Positions 52,048 to 61,492 of a DNA stretch of 61,849 nucleotides are shown in pieces. Each line of letters begins with the position of its first letter. Position 1 is the first letter of the stretch. The notes beneath the pieces were generated by a model. The model ran no database searches, was not told the origin of the DNA, and saw only the letters and a list, made by a program, of their open reading frames with translations. The stretch is from Lachnospiraceae bacterium. Lineage in GTDB: Bacteria; Bacillota; Clostridia; Lachnospirales; Lachnospiraceae. Location: NCBI GenBank assembly GCA_017479285.1, contig JAFVCL010000015.1:1-61849 (forward strand), written 5' to 3'. The position numbers and the translations under genes are program-made.

Positions 52048-52887
52048 TTACTTGCCCTCCTTTGCCAGTTCTTCATCAATCTTTGCGAGGTCAGCCATTG
52101 CAGTAGCGTACTCCTCATCGTTAGGTGCCTTTCCGTGCCAGTCAACCGAGTTCTCCATGAAGGAAACTCCCTTACCCTTTATGGAGTGCATGATTATCGC
52201 GGTAGGCATTCCCTTTGTGGCCTTTGCCTCATTAAATGCAGAGCGGAGAGCATCGAAGTCATGCGCATCTACATTTATAACATGGAAATTAAATGCCTCA
52301 AACTTCTTGTCAATGGGATAAGGCGAGCAAACCTGGTCGATGGGTCCGTCGATCTGAAGTCCGTTGTTGTCAACGATCACGCAGAAGTTGTCAAGCTTTC
52401 TGAAGCCTGCGAACATAGCTGCCTCCCAAACCTGACCTTCCTCGATCTCACCGTCTCCGAGAAGTGTGTATACTCTGAAATCCTTGTTGCCGAGCTTTGC
52501 ACCGAGCGCCATTCCGGCTGCAGCGGAAATACCCTGTCCGAGGGAACCGGAAGCCATATCAACTCCGGGAATATGCATATTCGGATGTCCCTGAAGGTAG
52601 GAACCGAGATGACGAAGAGTCTTTAAGTCCTCTACGGGGAAGAATCCTCTGTAGGCGAGGGCGGAATATAATCCGGGAGCGGTGTGTCCCTTTGAAAGGA
52701 CGAAACGATCGCGGTCTTCCTTTTCAGGGTTTTTCGGATCGATGTTCAGCTCCTCAAAATACAAAAAGGTATAGAGATCTGCTGCCGACAGTGATCCGCC
52801 GGGATGTCCGCACTTTGCTGCATGGGTGGAAGTAACAATACCCTTGCGGACATCATTTGCATGTTTCTTGAGTTCAAGATTGTCCAT
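52048..52887 (-). CDS. Transketolase, N-terminal subunit
   Basis: 279 residues: thiamine-diphosphate-binding domain with TSTHAAKCGHPGGSLSAADLYTFLYF, SKGHTAPGLYSALA, GSLGQGISAAAGMALGAK and the GDGEIEEGQVWEAAMFA metal/ThDP motif. Cotranscribed with the C-terminal subunit gene 2 nt downstream. AAGGAG precedes the ATG. Confidence 0.95.
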   Translation of the reverse strand: MDNLELKKHANDVRKGIVTSTHAAKCGHPGGSLSAADLYTFLYFEELNIDPKNPEKEDRDRFVLSKGHTAPGLYSALAYRGFFPVEDLKTLRHLGSYLQGHPNMHIPGVDMASGSLGQGISAAAGMALGAKLGNKDFRVYTLLGDGEIEEGQVWEAAMFAGFRKLDNFCVIVDNNGLQIDGPIDQVCSPYPIDKKFEAFNFHVINVDAHDFDALRSAFNEAKATKGMPTAIIMHSIKGKGVSFMENSVDWHGKAPNDEEYATAMADLAKIDEELAKEGK

Positions 52888-52974
52888 TGTGTAACTCCTT
52901 TGCTAAATAATATTTATAATTTTATCATAGCCTCTTTGTTTTGGATATCAAAATCAAAAATTGCTCAAAAGAAC

Positions 52975-53676
52975 TTAATTATTGCTTTGTCCGTAGTAGG
53001 CATTTGCCCCGTGCTTACGGTAATAGTGCTTGTCCTGAAGCTCCTGGGGTGCGGGGAGTACCTTGGGATTTATGGTCTCGCACCTGTAAGCCATCTTAGC
53101 GACCTCCTCCAAAACCACCGCATTGTGTACTGCCTCGTGGGCATCCTTACCCCATGCAAAGGGACCATGGTTCTTGCAAAGACACGCGGGAACAGCCATT
53201 ATATCCTTACCCATCTTTTTGAACTCGTTCACGATAAGGTGTCCCGTGTTCTCCTCGTATGCTGTATCAATCTCCTCCTTTGTAAGACATCTCAAGCAGG
53301 GAACCGGACCGTAGATATAGTCCGCATGCGTTGTTCCGTAGCAGGGGATGTCTCTTCCTGCCTGGGCCCAGCTTGTTGCGTAGGATGAGTGGGTGTGAAC
53401 GATTCCGCCGATCTCGGGGAATGCCTTGTAAAGCTCAAGGTGCGTCGCCGTATCCGATGAAGGATTGTAGCGACCCTCGACCTTGTTTCCGTTAAGATCC
53501 ATGACAACCATGTCATCCGGAGTGAGTTTCTCATATTCAACTCCGCTGGGCTTTATTACAAAGAGCCCGCTGTCCTGGTCAATACCGCTGACATTGCCCC
53601 ATGTAAAGGTTACAAGCCCATATTTCGGCAGGTCCATATTTGCCTCATACACCTTTTGTTTCAGTTCCTCAAGCAT
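52975..53676 (-). CDS. araD: L-ribulose-5-phosphate 4-epimerase
   Basis: 233 residues, class II aldolase family. Motifs: [49 protein letters not shown] (zinc His pair), [15 protein letters not shown] and [15 protein letters not shown]. It converts L-ribulose 5-phosphate to D-xylulose 5-phosphate, the last step of arabinose use, and its product feeds the transketolase encoded downstream. AGGAGG precedes the ATG. No araA or araB in the window. Confidence 0.95.
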   Translation of the reverse strand: MLEELKQKVYEANMDLPKYGLVTFTWGNVSGIDQDSGLFVIKPSGVEYEKLTPDDMVVMDLNGNKVEGRYNPSSDTATHLELYKAFPEIGGIVHTHSSYATSWAQAGRDIPCYGTTHADYIYGPVPCLRCLTKEEIDTAYEENTGHLIVNEFKKMGKDIMAVPACLCKNHGPFAWGKDAHEAVHNAVVLEEVAKMAYRCETINPKVLPAPQELQDKHYYRKHGANAYYGQSNN

Positions 53677-53764
53677 TCTAAATCCTCCTGATGTTGTTAT
53701 ATATTTGCAGTTAACGACCGGTATCTTTTCCCCGCCATTCTAAAGCCGCCAACAGACAGTTCCC

Positions 53765-54880
53765 TTAATTGTCGTCCTTCAGCGATTCGGCGCTTCCCCT
53801 CTCATCCACGATCTTTTCAAATTGTTCTCTCGCATGCCGGAAGGCCTCTATTATCTTTGGATTAAACTCTCCGCACTCTCCTCCGGTTATCATCTTAAAG
53901 GCCTCCGATTTGGTATATGCCTTCTTGTAAACCCTGTCACTGACAAGCGCGTCATAAGTATCCGCTATTGATACAAGCTGTGCGGAGAGCGGAATGTCGT
54001 CGCCGGAAAGTCCGTCCGGATATCCTCTTCCGTCATATCTTTCGTGATGCCACCTGCATATCTCGTCCGCGGCGGCGGCATATTCCTCATCCCAGCTGTT
54101 TCTTATGGAATCGAGAAGCTCCACGCCCTTTGTCGTGTGGGATTTCATTATCTCAAACTCCTCGTCGGTCATCCTTCCCGGCTTAAGCATTATGGCATCG
54201 GGAATACATATCTTTCCCACATCATGCAGCATACTCGCCCGGGAATATATTTTAAGCTTTTCTTCCGTAAGACCGCAATCCGGGAAGCTCTCCATCATCT
54301 GCCTGCCAAGTATCTCGGTAAAATCCCTCACACGGCTTACATGGTTTCCGTCCTCCAGATTACGATACTCTACCACCGTTCCGAGCACCTCCAGCACAGC
54401 CGTCTGGTTGTCACGGAGCTCATTGTTCTGGTTCTGGAGGTTTTCGTATTGTGCCTGAAGCTTTGCATTGTTCGCCTCTATCTCTTCTCCGAGAGCCTTA
54501 AATTTATTGAATACGGAGATATTGCGGTCAATACACCTTTTTATCCTTGCGTTGTTAAACGGCTTTGATATATAATCAACCGCTCCGAGCTCAAAGCATT
54601 CGTCAAGCTCCACATCGTCATCATTTTCCACGGTAACAATGAACGGCATGGTCTGAATCTTGTTGTTCTCCGACATTATCTGGAGAAAACGCAGTCCCGT
54701 AAGCGGCTTCATATCCAGCTTTATCACGACTGCATCGAATCCGCCCTCATTGCTTGCCAGATTTTTAACTCCCTCGTTTACAGACATCGCAAGGACGCAG
54801 CGGTAATCCCCGCCTATAGCTCTGCCAAGCGCAGCCATATCGACTTTATCATCATTGATAATAAGAACCTGTCCCTTCAT
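53765..54880 (-). CDS. HD-GYP response regulator
   Basis: 371 residues. A degenerate receiver (about 1-120; IINDDKVDM, FDAVVIKLDMKPLTGL with Asp in LDM, and VDYISKPF) is joined by a coiled coil (about 130-160) to an HD-GYP domain with SMLHDVGKICIPD, KSHTTKGVEL, WHHERYDGRGYPDGLSG and SIADTYDAL. A predicted cyclic di-GMP phosphodiesterase of RpfG type. It starts 13 nt after the FapA-like gene, so both share a transcript that begins with the translation/replication genes. Confidence 0.9.
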   Translation of the reverse strand: MKGQVLIINDDKVDMAALGRAIGGDYRCVLAMSVNEGVKNLASNEGGFDAVVIKLDMKPLTGLRFLQIMSENNKIQTMPFIVTVENDDDVELDECFELGAVDYISKPFNNARIKRCIDRNISVFNKFKALGEEIEANNAKLQAQYENLQNQNNELRDNQTAVLEVLGTVVEYRNLEDGNHVSRVRDFTEILGRQMMESFPDCGLTEEKLKIYSRASMLHDVGKICIPDAIMLKPGRMTDEEFEIMKSHTTKGVELLDSIRNSWDEEYAAAADEICRWHHERYDGRGYPDGLSGDDIPLSAQLVSIADTYDALVSDRVYKKAYTKSEAFKMITGGECGEFNPKIIEAFRHAREQFEKIVDERGSAESLKDDN

Positions 54881-54893
54881 AGTCTACCTGCCT

Positions 54894-57122
54894 TTAATAA
54901 TCGTCACTGTACGCGAGAATATGTTCGCCCTTTTCGTCATTGACCAGCTTCAGCGTTACATCCTTCATCCCGTACGAAAGCCAGTGTCTTCCGCTGATCT
55001 CAACATCCACTCCCTCGTAGAGCTGACCCTTGACCCTTATCTTTGCCTGATTATACTCCTTCATTCTCTCAAGGAAAATATCAAGCTCCTGTTTCGAGGT
55101 TTCTATATCTATTTCCTTTGTGTATATCGCATCCTCAATCTTCTTAAAGACCTCCATCGTGGCAAGCACCTCGAGAGGGTATCTGGTATGGAACTCGGCC
55201 TCGGCGTTTCTTAAAACCTTCAGCTGTTCCCTGTTTATCGCCATCCTCTCTCTTATCGCTTTTCTCTCTGCCTCCATGGTCTTCGGGACACCCGCGCAGA
55301 TCCTTGTTTTCTGTCCCATCTGGTTTCCGACATTATAAATTGTCATTCCAAGTAACGCCGTAACCGTTCCGCCTATGATTCCGCCCTTTGTCTTTACGAC
55401 CTCCAGATTGTTCTCGGCGTAGATAGAGCAATTTGTGGCATAATCCATGGTCACATTTTTACCGGCGTAAACATCGGTATTTTCAAAGAATTTTCCGGTG
55501 ACACTGCCGCCGGCGTGGATAACGCCTCTGCCGCCTCCGTTCATCCCTCTTCTTAAAAGGACATTTCCCTCCGCGGTGATATTTCCTCCCTCCACGAAGC
55601 CGTCAATAATCACATCTCCCCCGCTGTTTATTATGCCTCCGACTCCGACATCACCCTTTACATGTACATTACCCTTGAAGGAGATAAAACCGGTGGCATT
55701 GTTTACCTCATCAACCTCAAGCACATTTGATATATTAACAAACTCATCATCCTTCAGGACGATCATTCCATCCTCGGTTGATGTGTATGTCAGTTTGTCC
55801 GCGCTTACGGAAAAGCCCTTCCCCTTCAGCAGCGGTTTCTCCTTACCGTTTCTGCCCGGAAGAACATCTCCGAATACCGTAAACCCGTCCCTGCCCCGGG
55901 TGGCGGGGTGATACTCGGCTATCTTCGTGTCCTTTGATATTGTATCAAACCATTCCACATGGTTGTAGTCGACCGAGCCATCCTCCATAACCTTCGGCTT
56001 TCCGTCAAGGTCGGTCCTGAAGAAATACTCATACCAGCCGTCCTCACCATTTACGGCGTTTTCGCCCTTTGCCACAAGAATCTTCCTGTCCTTCGGGAGC
56101 GTGCCGTTCTCAACCGCTTTCATGTTATCGCGCTGGATTCCCTTGCGGATCATACCGTCCCAGACCACCTTAAGGACATCGTTCTCCGTAAGATCCTCAT
56201 ACCCCTCACGGATATAGACATAAGCCTCCATCTTGTCCGAACTGATCGAGAGCGTTATGGGCTCTATTCCGGCATCGATGTCTTCCTGCTTTTGCAGGAG
56301 CTCCTCAACGCTCTCGAGAGCAGCCTCCCCGGCCTTTGTGGCATTCTCGATTATCTCAAGCAGCGCAAGTCTCTTCCGCCTCATATCAGTGGCGGAGAAG
56401 CGCATCTGTCTGTACTCATCCACATTGAGTCCGGCCTCGAGTCCGAGCCTTATCTCCCTCATCTGCTGGGTAGAATACAGTTTATTCGAATACTTTGTAA
56501 CATCGACCCGGTGGGTGATTCCCAGACGGATCTCATGCATCTGTTTCCAGTTGTAACCTGCGTCAGCATAAGCGCTGACATCTATCATATCCTCGAGACC
56601 CTGTCTGATCTCGTCTATCGCGGAGCCTCTGTAATCGAGGTTCAGATACGGTACGATATCTATTCCTCGCTCCAGCGCGACTCTAATCTCCTCAAGCTGC
56701 TCGGAATCATACCCCCCGGCAATAAAAGGCATAATATCAACACCGCTCCTCCGGCCTCTTCGAAGCTGCCTCATGATCGCGGCTGATTTTATGCCTCTCT
56801 TATTTCCTTTATAATCGCTGATATCAATCTTTTCTTCGAGGGCTTTTCTCTCCTCGCGCATGATATCGGAAGGGATACTCTTATCGGCGTATTTTTTAAC
56901 ATCCACTCCGCTTTCGAGTCCCTTTCTTATCTGTCCCATCTGGAGCCAGTCAAAGCCCGGGTCGGCATAGATCCTTGCGTCCAGTCCCTTTGCGAGACCG
57001 ATACGGATCTCCTGCATCTGCATCGCAAGCAAAGCAGAGTTTTCGTACACAGATGTGTCAACTCCCTGCTTTTTTCCCAGATTGATCTCATTCAATTGGT
57101 CTTCGGAATATTGCAATGCCAT
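54894..57122 (-). CDS. FapA/DUF342-like protein with N-terminal EIR-GLE repeats
   Basis: 742 residues. The N-terminal 250 residues are eight or nine degenerate repeats of about 26 residues with the pattern QM-EIR-GLE-GVDV--YAD--Y. The central part (about 280-610) is a FapA/DUF342 beta-rich domain (HPATRGRDGFTVFGDVLPG, then a beta-helix: FISFKGNVHVKGDVGVGGIINSGG, VIIDGFVEGGNITAEGNV, YAGKNVTMDYATNCSIYAENN). A coiled coil at about 610-700 ends it. FapA-like proteins occur near flagellar or polysaccharide genes; the function is unproven. The gene starts 24 nt after rsmI. Confidence 0.85.
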   Translation of the reverse strand: MALQYSEDQLNEINLGKKQGVDTSVYENSALLAMQMQEIRIGLAKGLDARIYADPGFDWLQMGQIRKGLESGVDVKKYADKSIPSDIMREERKALEEKIDISDYKGNKRGIKSAAIMRQLRRGRRSGVDIMPFIAGGYDSEQLEEIRVALERGIDIVPYLNLDYRGSAIDEIRQGLEDMIDVSAYADAGYNWKQMHEIRLGITHRVDVTKYSNKLYSTQQMREIRLGLEAGLNVDEYRQMRFSATDMRRKRLALLEIIENATKAGEAALESVEELLQKQEDIDAGIEPITLSISSDKMEAYVYIREGYEDLTENDVLKVVWDGMIRKGIQRDNMKAVENGTLPKDRKILVAKGENAVNGEDGWYEYFFRTDLDGKPKVMEDGSVDYNHVEWFDTISKDTKIAEYHPATRGRDGFTVFGDVLPGRNGKEKPLLKGKGFSVSADKLTYTSTEDGMIVLKDDEFVNISNVLEVDEVNNATGFISFKGNVHVKGDVGVGGIINSGGDVIIDGFVEGGNITAEGNVLLRRGMNGGGRGVIHAGGSVTGKFFENTDVYAGKNVTMDYATNCSIYAENNLEVVKTKGGIIGGTVTALLGMTIYNVGNQMGQKTRICAGVPKTMEAERKAIRERMAINREQLKVLRNAEAEFHTRYPLEVLATMEVFKKIEDAIYTKEIDIETSKQELDIFLERMKEYNQAKIRVKGQLYEGVDVEISGRHWLSYGMKDVTLKLVNDEKGEHILAYSDDY

Positions 57123-57146
57123 TTTCCAATATCTCCAAACCGTGGT

Positions 57147-57992
57147 TTACTGCTCTTCCAAAAGGGATCTGTATATATCTCTTTTTCCCAATCCCCTGTC
57201 CTTGGCCACCTGTTTCATGGCCTCTTTATGATCCATCCCCCTCGACTCATAGTACTCCATGTGCTCGGGAATGCTCATCTTCTCCCATTCCGACTGTTTC
57301 TCCGCGGTTATTTCCCTGCGGCTCTTCCCCTCTATTACAAGAACATACTCGCCCTTTGGGTCTTCCTGTCTGTAATACTCCAGACTTTCCGACAATGTTG
57401 TCACATAAACAGTCTCATACTTTTTTGTAAGCTCCCTGCACAGGGTGATCTTTCTGTCTCCCAGTGCTTTAAGGAGCTCCTCGAGTGTCCCCTTAAGGTG
57501 GTGGGGAGCCTCGTAAAGTATCATCGTTCTGGTCTCTCCCGCCAGTTCCTCAAGTATTTCCTGTCTCTCCTTTTTATCGGGCGGAAGAAATCCTTCAAAA
57601 CAAAATCTTCTCGTCGGGAGCCCAGAAAGAGTAAGCGCTGTTATGCAGGCCGCAGGTCCCGGCAGTGATGTCACTTTAATACCCGCCTCATTGCACATCC
57701 TTACAAGCACCTCTCCGGGGTCGGAGATTGCAGGGGTTCCCGCATCCGTTATGAGAGCGATATCCTTCCCCTCCTGCATCATGGCAATAAGCGAATATGC
57801 CTTCTCCACCTTATTGTATTCGTGATAGCTTGTCATCGGCGTATGGATGTCAAAGTGATTCAACAGCTTTATGCTGTTCCTTGTATCCTCTGCCGCTATT
57901 ACATCCACCTCTTTAAGAGTCTCCACAACTCTTGGGGTCATATCCTGCAGATTACCTATCGGGGTGGCGCATAAATATAATGTTCCGGACAT
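57147..57992 (-). CDS. rsmI: 16S rRNA (cytidine-1402-2'-O)-methyltransferase
   Basis: 281 residues, tetrapyrrole-methylase fold: LYLCATPIGNLQDMTPR, AAEDTRNSIKLLNHF, SYHEYN, ALITDAGTPAISDPGEVLVR, GPAACITALTLSGLPTRRFCFEGFLP and the RELTKKYE motif. It modifies C1402 in the decoding centre. The position downstream of trmN6, PSP1 and holB is conserved in Firmicutes (yabC). Confidence 0.95.
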   Translation of the reverse strand: MSGTLYLCATPIGNLQDMTPRVVETLKEVDVIAAEDTRNSIKLLNHFDIHTPMTSYHEYNKVEKAYSLIAMMQEGKDIALITDAGTPAISDPGEVLVRMCNEAGIKVTSLPGPAACITALTLSGLPTRRFCFEGFLPPDKKERQEILEELAGETRTMILYEAPHHLKGTLEELLKALGDRKITLCRELTKKYETVYVTTLSESLEYYRQEDPKGEYVLVIEGKSRREITAEKQSEWEKMSIPEHMEYYESRGMDHKEAMKQVAKDRGLGKRDIYRSLLEEQ

Positions 57993-58059
57993 TTCTATCT
58001 CCGTTTTTTGTATTGCGGTTTCAGTTCAGGTATCTTAAAACCGGGATTTCTCCAAACCG

Positions 58060-58806
58060 TTAAAATCCGTACAGCTCGGAAACCTCGTCAGTATAGACAT
58101 TCGGCTCCTTAAAGATTATCAGCGGCTTCTCCACACTCATTCTCGGTTTTCCGCCTCTCACCGCCTCTATAAGTACCATGTTCGGCTCCCGGTCCACGAA
58201 GGGATATACAAGTCTCATCCTCTTCGGCTCAAGCCTGTAGTCTGTAAGTGTCCCCAAAATCTCACTCAGCCTGAAGGGTCTGTGGACAAGGAAGAAATGT
58301 CCGCCGGGTTTAAGGAGTTTTCCTGCGACCCTTGCCACATCATCAAAGCTGCAAAGCACCTCATGTCTTGCTATCGCCTTTGGCTCATTTGGATTTTCAA
58401 GCCCATGCTTCCCGATCATATAAGGGGGATTACAGGTTATAACATCAAAGGATGACAGCGCAAACAGCCTGTCTGCCTCCTTTATATCACCACAGACGAT
58501 CCTTACCCTCTCGCCGATACCGTTAAGTTCCACGCTTCGGCTTGCCATATCGGCGCTCTCCGGCTGTATCTCAAGCCCTGTGAGCTCAGACATCTCCGTC
58601 TTTGCCGAGAGAAGGATGGGCAGTATTCCGGTTCCCGTTCCGAGATCAAGGAGCCTGCCGCCCTTTTTTGCGTTTACAAATCCCGAGAGCAGCACGGCAT
58701 CCATCCCAAATCAGAATTTCTCGGGATTTTGAATGATCTTTAGATTGTTTCTCTGCAGATCATCTATTCTCTCGCCGTTTTTAAGAAGGATTCTGTTCGT
58801 TTCCAT
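58060..58806 (-). pseudogene. trmN6: TrmN6-type tRNA (adenine-N6)-methyltransferase gene with an in-frame UGA
   Basis: Reading from ATG 58806 (GGAG 6 nt upstream, overlapping the PSP1 gene by 26 nt), the frame gives METNRILLKNGERIDDLQRN, KIIQNPEKF, then TGA at 58711-58713, then FGMDAVLLSGF and the full methyltransferase: LLDLGTGTGILPILLSA, GLEIQPESADMA, the NPPY motif in DVITCNPPYM, and FFLVHRPFRLSEIL. In related proteins the residue between F and FG is often Cys, so the TGA replaces TGC or TGT. Total length with the stop read through is 248, normal for the family. Possible meanings: recent nonsense mutation, sequencing error, recoding, or restart at ATG 58704, which would drop the N-terminus. 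Confidence 0.85.
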
Positions 58807-60379
58807 CCTTTGCTCCGCCCTGTCCGCCGTGGTATTTGCGGTTCCGGTTATTTCTGAAATTCTTCCTTCCTCCGCGGAAGTTTCTTCCGTCGGAGCCGCC
58901 TCTTTCATTTCCCCTCTCGGAATTCTTTCCCTCAGCTAAGGGATTCCCGTTTCCGGCCTCAGGGTTCTTTCCATCGGTTCCGGCGTTCTCACGGTATCCG
59001 TCACGATTTTTTACTGCCTCGGAGTCTGCCTGTCTGTTTTCCTCCCCGCGGAAGTCTCTGTGACCGCCCTGATTTTTTCTGAACTCTCCGCGCCTTCCGT
59101 TATTCCTTCTGTCCTGTCTGTTATCCTGGCGATTCTCCTGTTTATTGTCCTGTCTGTTATCCTGACGGTTTTCCTGATTATTATCCTGTCTGGTGTCCTG
59201 ACGGTTTTCCTGATTGTTGTTTTGATTGTTGTTTTGACGATCCCGGCGCTCCTGGTTTTTCTGTCTGCCTTCCTGCCTGTCCGCCTCACCGTTTAAGCCA
59301 CTCTCTTCCCGTTCCTTGGAATATCTCTCGTCCTTGGAAAATTTTCCATCCCTGGTGTATTTATCGTCTTTTGAGTACTTCTCGTCCTTGGAATACTTTT
59401 CTTCTTTAGAGTATTTTTCGTCCTTAGAGTACTTTTCGTCCTTGGAGTGCTTCTCATCCTTTGAATACTTCTCTTCCTTCGCAGGCTTATCCTCTAAGGC
59501 TTCGAGCTGCTTTTCATCAACGCTTTCTTCCATGCGGGTGTTGTTCGTATTCTTCTTTCCGCGGCGTTTCCTTAAGACGGTAATCTCGTCGGCACTGTAA
59601 TCATGCATCTCCTTCTCATCGCCGTTTTCCACAAGAACCTTTACAGTCTGGCGGAGCACATTTGTCGAGAATACATCGCCCTGAAGTCCATCCGAGCCCT
59701 CAACAAAATCCCCCACATCGGGCATGGTCTTGTTGAGCTCCTCGTAAGTCTCCTCCTCATACTTAAGGCAGCACATAAGCCTTCCGCAGACTCCCGAAAT
59801 CTTTGTCGGGTTAAGCGGCAGATTCTGCTCCTTCGCCATCTTGATTGAAACGGGAACAAAGTCCGGAAGATAAGCCGCGCAGCACATTGGTCTGCCGCAG
59901 GCTCCAAGTCCTCCGATCGCTCTTGCCTCATCTCTTACACCGATCTGTCTTAATTCGATCCTTGTACGGAAAGTACTTGCAAGATCCTTTACGAGCTCTC
60001 TGAAATCGACATACCCGTCAGATGTGAAATAGAACAATATCTTGCTGTTATCAAAGGCGTACTCAACCTCTGTAAGCTTCATATCAAGACCATGGGCTTT
60101 TACCTTTTCAAGGCATATATTAAAAGCCTCTTTGCTCTTTTTTTCGTTTTCCTTTACCTGCTCGTCATCCCTCTCGTTTGCCTTTCTCATGATGGGCTTG
60201 AGGGGCTGAAACAGCTTGCTCTCATCAATCTCCCTTATTCCGGATACCACAAGTCCGTAATCAATCCCCATCCCTGTTTCGACGATTACATGATCGTCCT
60301 TGTGAATATCCGCTCCGGCTGTGTCAAAGAAATATATCTTGCCGGAATTTCTGAATTTTACGCCTATAACCTTTGCCAT
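58781..60379 (-). CDS. PSP1-domain protein (YaaT/RicT-like) with long low-complexity tail
   Basis: 532 residues. Residues 1 to about 275 are the PSP1 domain with the conserved cysteine clusters GACGRPMCCAAYLPDF and SGVCGRLMCCLKYE, as in RicT/YaaT of B. subtilis, which acts with RicA and RicF on RNase Y and in sporulation phosphorelay control. The tail (about 280-532) is unusual: tandem EEKYSKDEKYSKDEK-type heptads, then QENRQDNRQDN repeats and an Arg/Gly/Asn-rich end (RGGRKNFRNNRNRKYHGG), resembling disordered RNA-binding regions. Known RicT proteins are about 275 residues. The downstream trmN6 overlaps its 3' end. Confidence 0.92.
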   Translation of the reverse strand: MAKVIGVKFRNSGKIYFFDTAGADIHKDDHVIVETGMGIDYGLVVSGIREIDESKLFQPLKPIMRKANERDDEQVKENEKKSKEAFNICLEKVKAHGLDMKLTEVEYAFDNSKILFYFTSDGYVDFRELVKDLASTFRTRIELRQIGVRDEARAIGGLGACGRPMCCAAYLPDFVPVSIKMAKEQNLPLNPTKISGVCGRLMCCLKYEEETYEELNKTMPDVGDFVEGSDGLQGDVFSTNVLRQTVKVLVENGDEKEMHDYSADEITVLRKRRGKKNTNNTRMEESVDEKQLEALEDKPAKEEKYSKDEKHSKDEKYSKDEKYSKEEKYSKDEKYSKDDKYTRDGKFSKDERYSKEREESGLNGEADRQEGRQKNQERRDRQNNNQNNNQENRQDTRQDNNQENRQDNRQDNKQENRQDNRQDRRNNGRRGEFRKNQGGHRDFRGEENRQADSEAVKNRDGYRENAGTDGKNPEAGNGNPLAEGKNSERGNERGGSDGRNFRGGRKNFRNNRNRKYHGGQGGAKDGNEQNPS

Positions 60380-60446
60380 TTTTAAAACCTGTCCTTAAAA
60401 TTTTGTCCTTCGCGGTCCGCAAGCTTTAAAGCTCCGGATCCCGCCC

Positions 60447-61439
60447 TTATCCTTTCTCCTGTATCGTAAATAGAAGAAGCTCCATTGCCACTTCAAAATT
60501 AACATTGGCATTGAGACGGATCCTCGCCTTTTTAAGTGCTTCAAGCACTTCCTCGATCCCTTCGTAACTGCTTCTGGCAGCCACCTTTCTTATCGTCGAA
60601 AGCTCCTCTCTGAAAATAAGCTGGTCGGTTTCACCCGTAGCCTTGAACAATAACACATCCCTGTACCAGATCGCTATTATGTCGAGATAATCCCCCGGAT
60701 CCACCTTGTACTCGGACATTGCTTTTATCCCTGACATCGCCTCGCTAAGATCCATATCCCGAATCCCTTTTACAAGATTCAGTGTGGCATTCTGGACGGC
60801 CGTGAAATCGTCGCTCATAGCCATTTCCCTTGCCTTGCCCACATTTCCCTGGGCAAAAGCGACGCATACGTCGGCTTTATAATCCGGTATCTGTACCTCT
60901 CTCATGAGGTAATCCTTGAGTTCGTCCGCCTTTACCGGTTTCATATCAAGTTCTACACATCTTGATCTTATGGTCTGCAGAAAGCTTCCGCTGTTTGTCG
61001 TAAGGAGGAGAATAACGGCATAACTCGGCGGCTCCTCCAGTGTTTTTAATATGGCGTTCTGGGCCTGAACCGTCATCTTTTCGGCTTCGCTTACTATATA
61101 TACCTTATACGGAGCGCTGTACGGCTTTATGGCAACATCCTCGCTTATCTGCTCGCGAACATCGTCCACACCGATTGAAGCGGGCTTTTCGTGCGTGATA
61201 TATTTTATATCCGGATGTGACTTTGATGCGGCCTGCTTACAGGCATGGCACTCGCCGCAGGGCTCTTCTCCGCCCTTTTCGCATACAAGAGTCTGTGCAA
61301 AAACACTTGCCATAAACTCTTTTCCGCTGGATTTTTCGCCGTTTATTATGTAGGCGTGCGAAACCTTATTCATTTTTATGGCATTTTTCAGATGTGATTT
61401 AATCTGTTCCTGCCCGACTATATCGCTGAAACCTGGCAT
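60447..61439 (-). CDS. holB: DNA polymerase III delta-prime subunit
   Basis: 330 residues. AAA+ clamp-loader subunit: FSDIVGQEQIKSHLKNAI, HAYIINGEKSSGKEFMA (P-loop region, modified), a zinc module CEKGGEEPCGECHAC, KPYSAPYKVYIVSEAEKMTVQAQNAILKTLEEPPSYAVILLLT, and the SRC motif in TIRSRCVELDM. It loads the sliding clamp at replication forks. Conserved position between yaaR and the PSP1 gene. Confidence 0.94.
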   Translation of the reverse strand: MPGFSDIVGQEQIKSHLKNAIKMNKVSHAYIINGEKSSGKEFMASVFAQTLVCEKGGEEPCGECHACKQAASKSHPDIKYITHEKPASIGVDDVREQISEDVAIKPYSAPYKVYIVSEAEKMTVQAQNAILKTLEEPPSYAVILLLTTNSGSFLQTIRSRCVELDMKPVKADELKDYLMREVQIPDYKADVCVAFAQGNVGKAREMAMSDDFTAVQNATLNLVKGIRDMDLSEAMSGIKAMSEYKVDPGDYLDIIAIWYRDVLLFKATGETDQLIFREELSTIRKVAARSSYEGIEEVLEALKKARIRLNANVNFEVAMELLLFTIQEKG

Positions 61440-61492
61440 ATCTTTATCCTCGCGTATAAGCTGACAATTATAAATGGTCTTATTTTGTCACA
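61440..61492 (-). other. Short gap between yaaR and holB
   Basis: 53 nt with no hairpin or promoter visible to me, consistent with cotranscription. Confidence 0.5.

Noticed and set aside
58690-58745. Selenocysteine insertion at the UGA of the TrmN6-like gene
   Set aside because: I see no convincing bacterial SECIS hairpin just after the UGA, and TrmN6 is not a known selenoprotein family. A mutation or read error is simpler.
59060-59490. Short tandem repeats that at first sight resemble a CRISPR or minisatellite
   Set aside because: They are in frame with the PSP1 gene and encode the KYSKDE and NRQD repeats; units are adjacent with no unique spacers.
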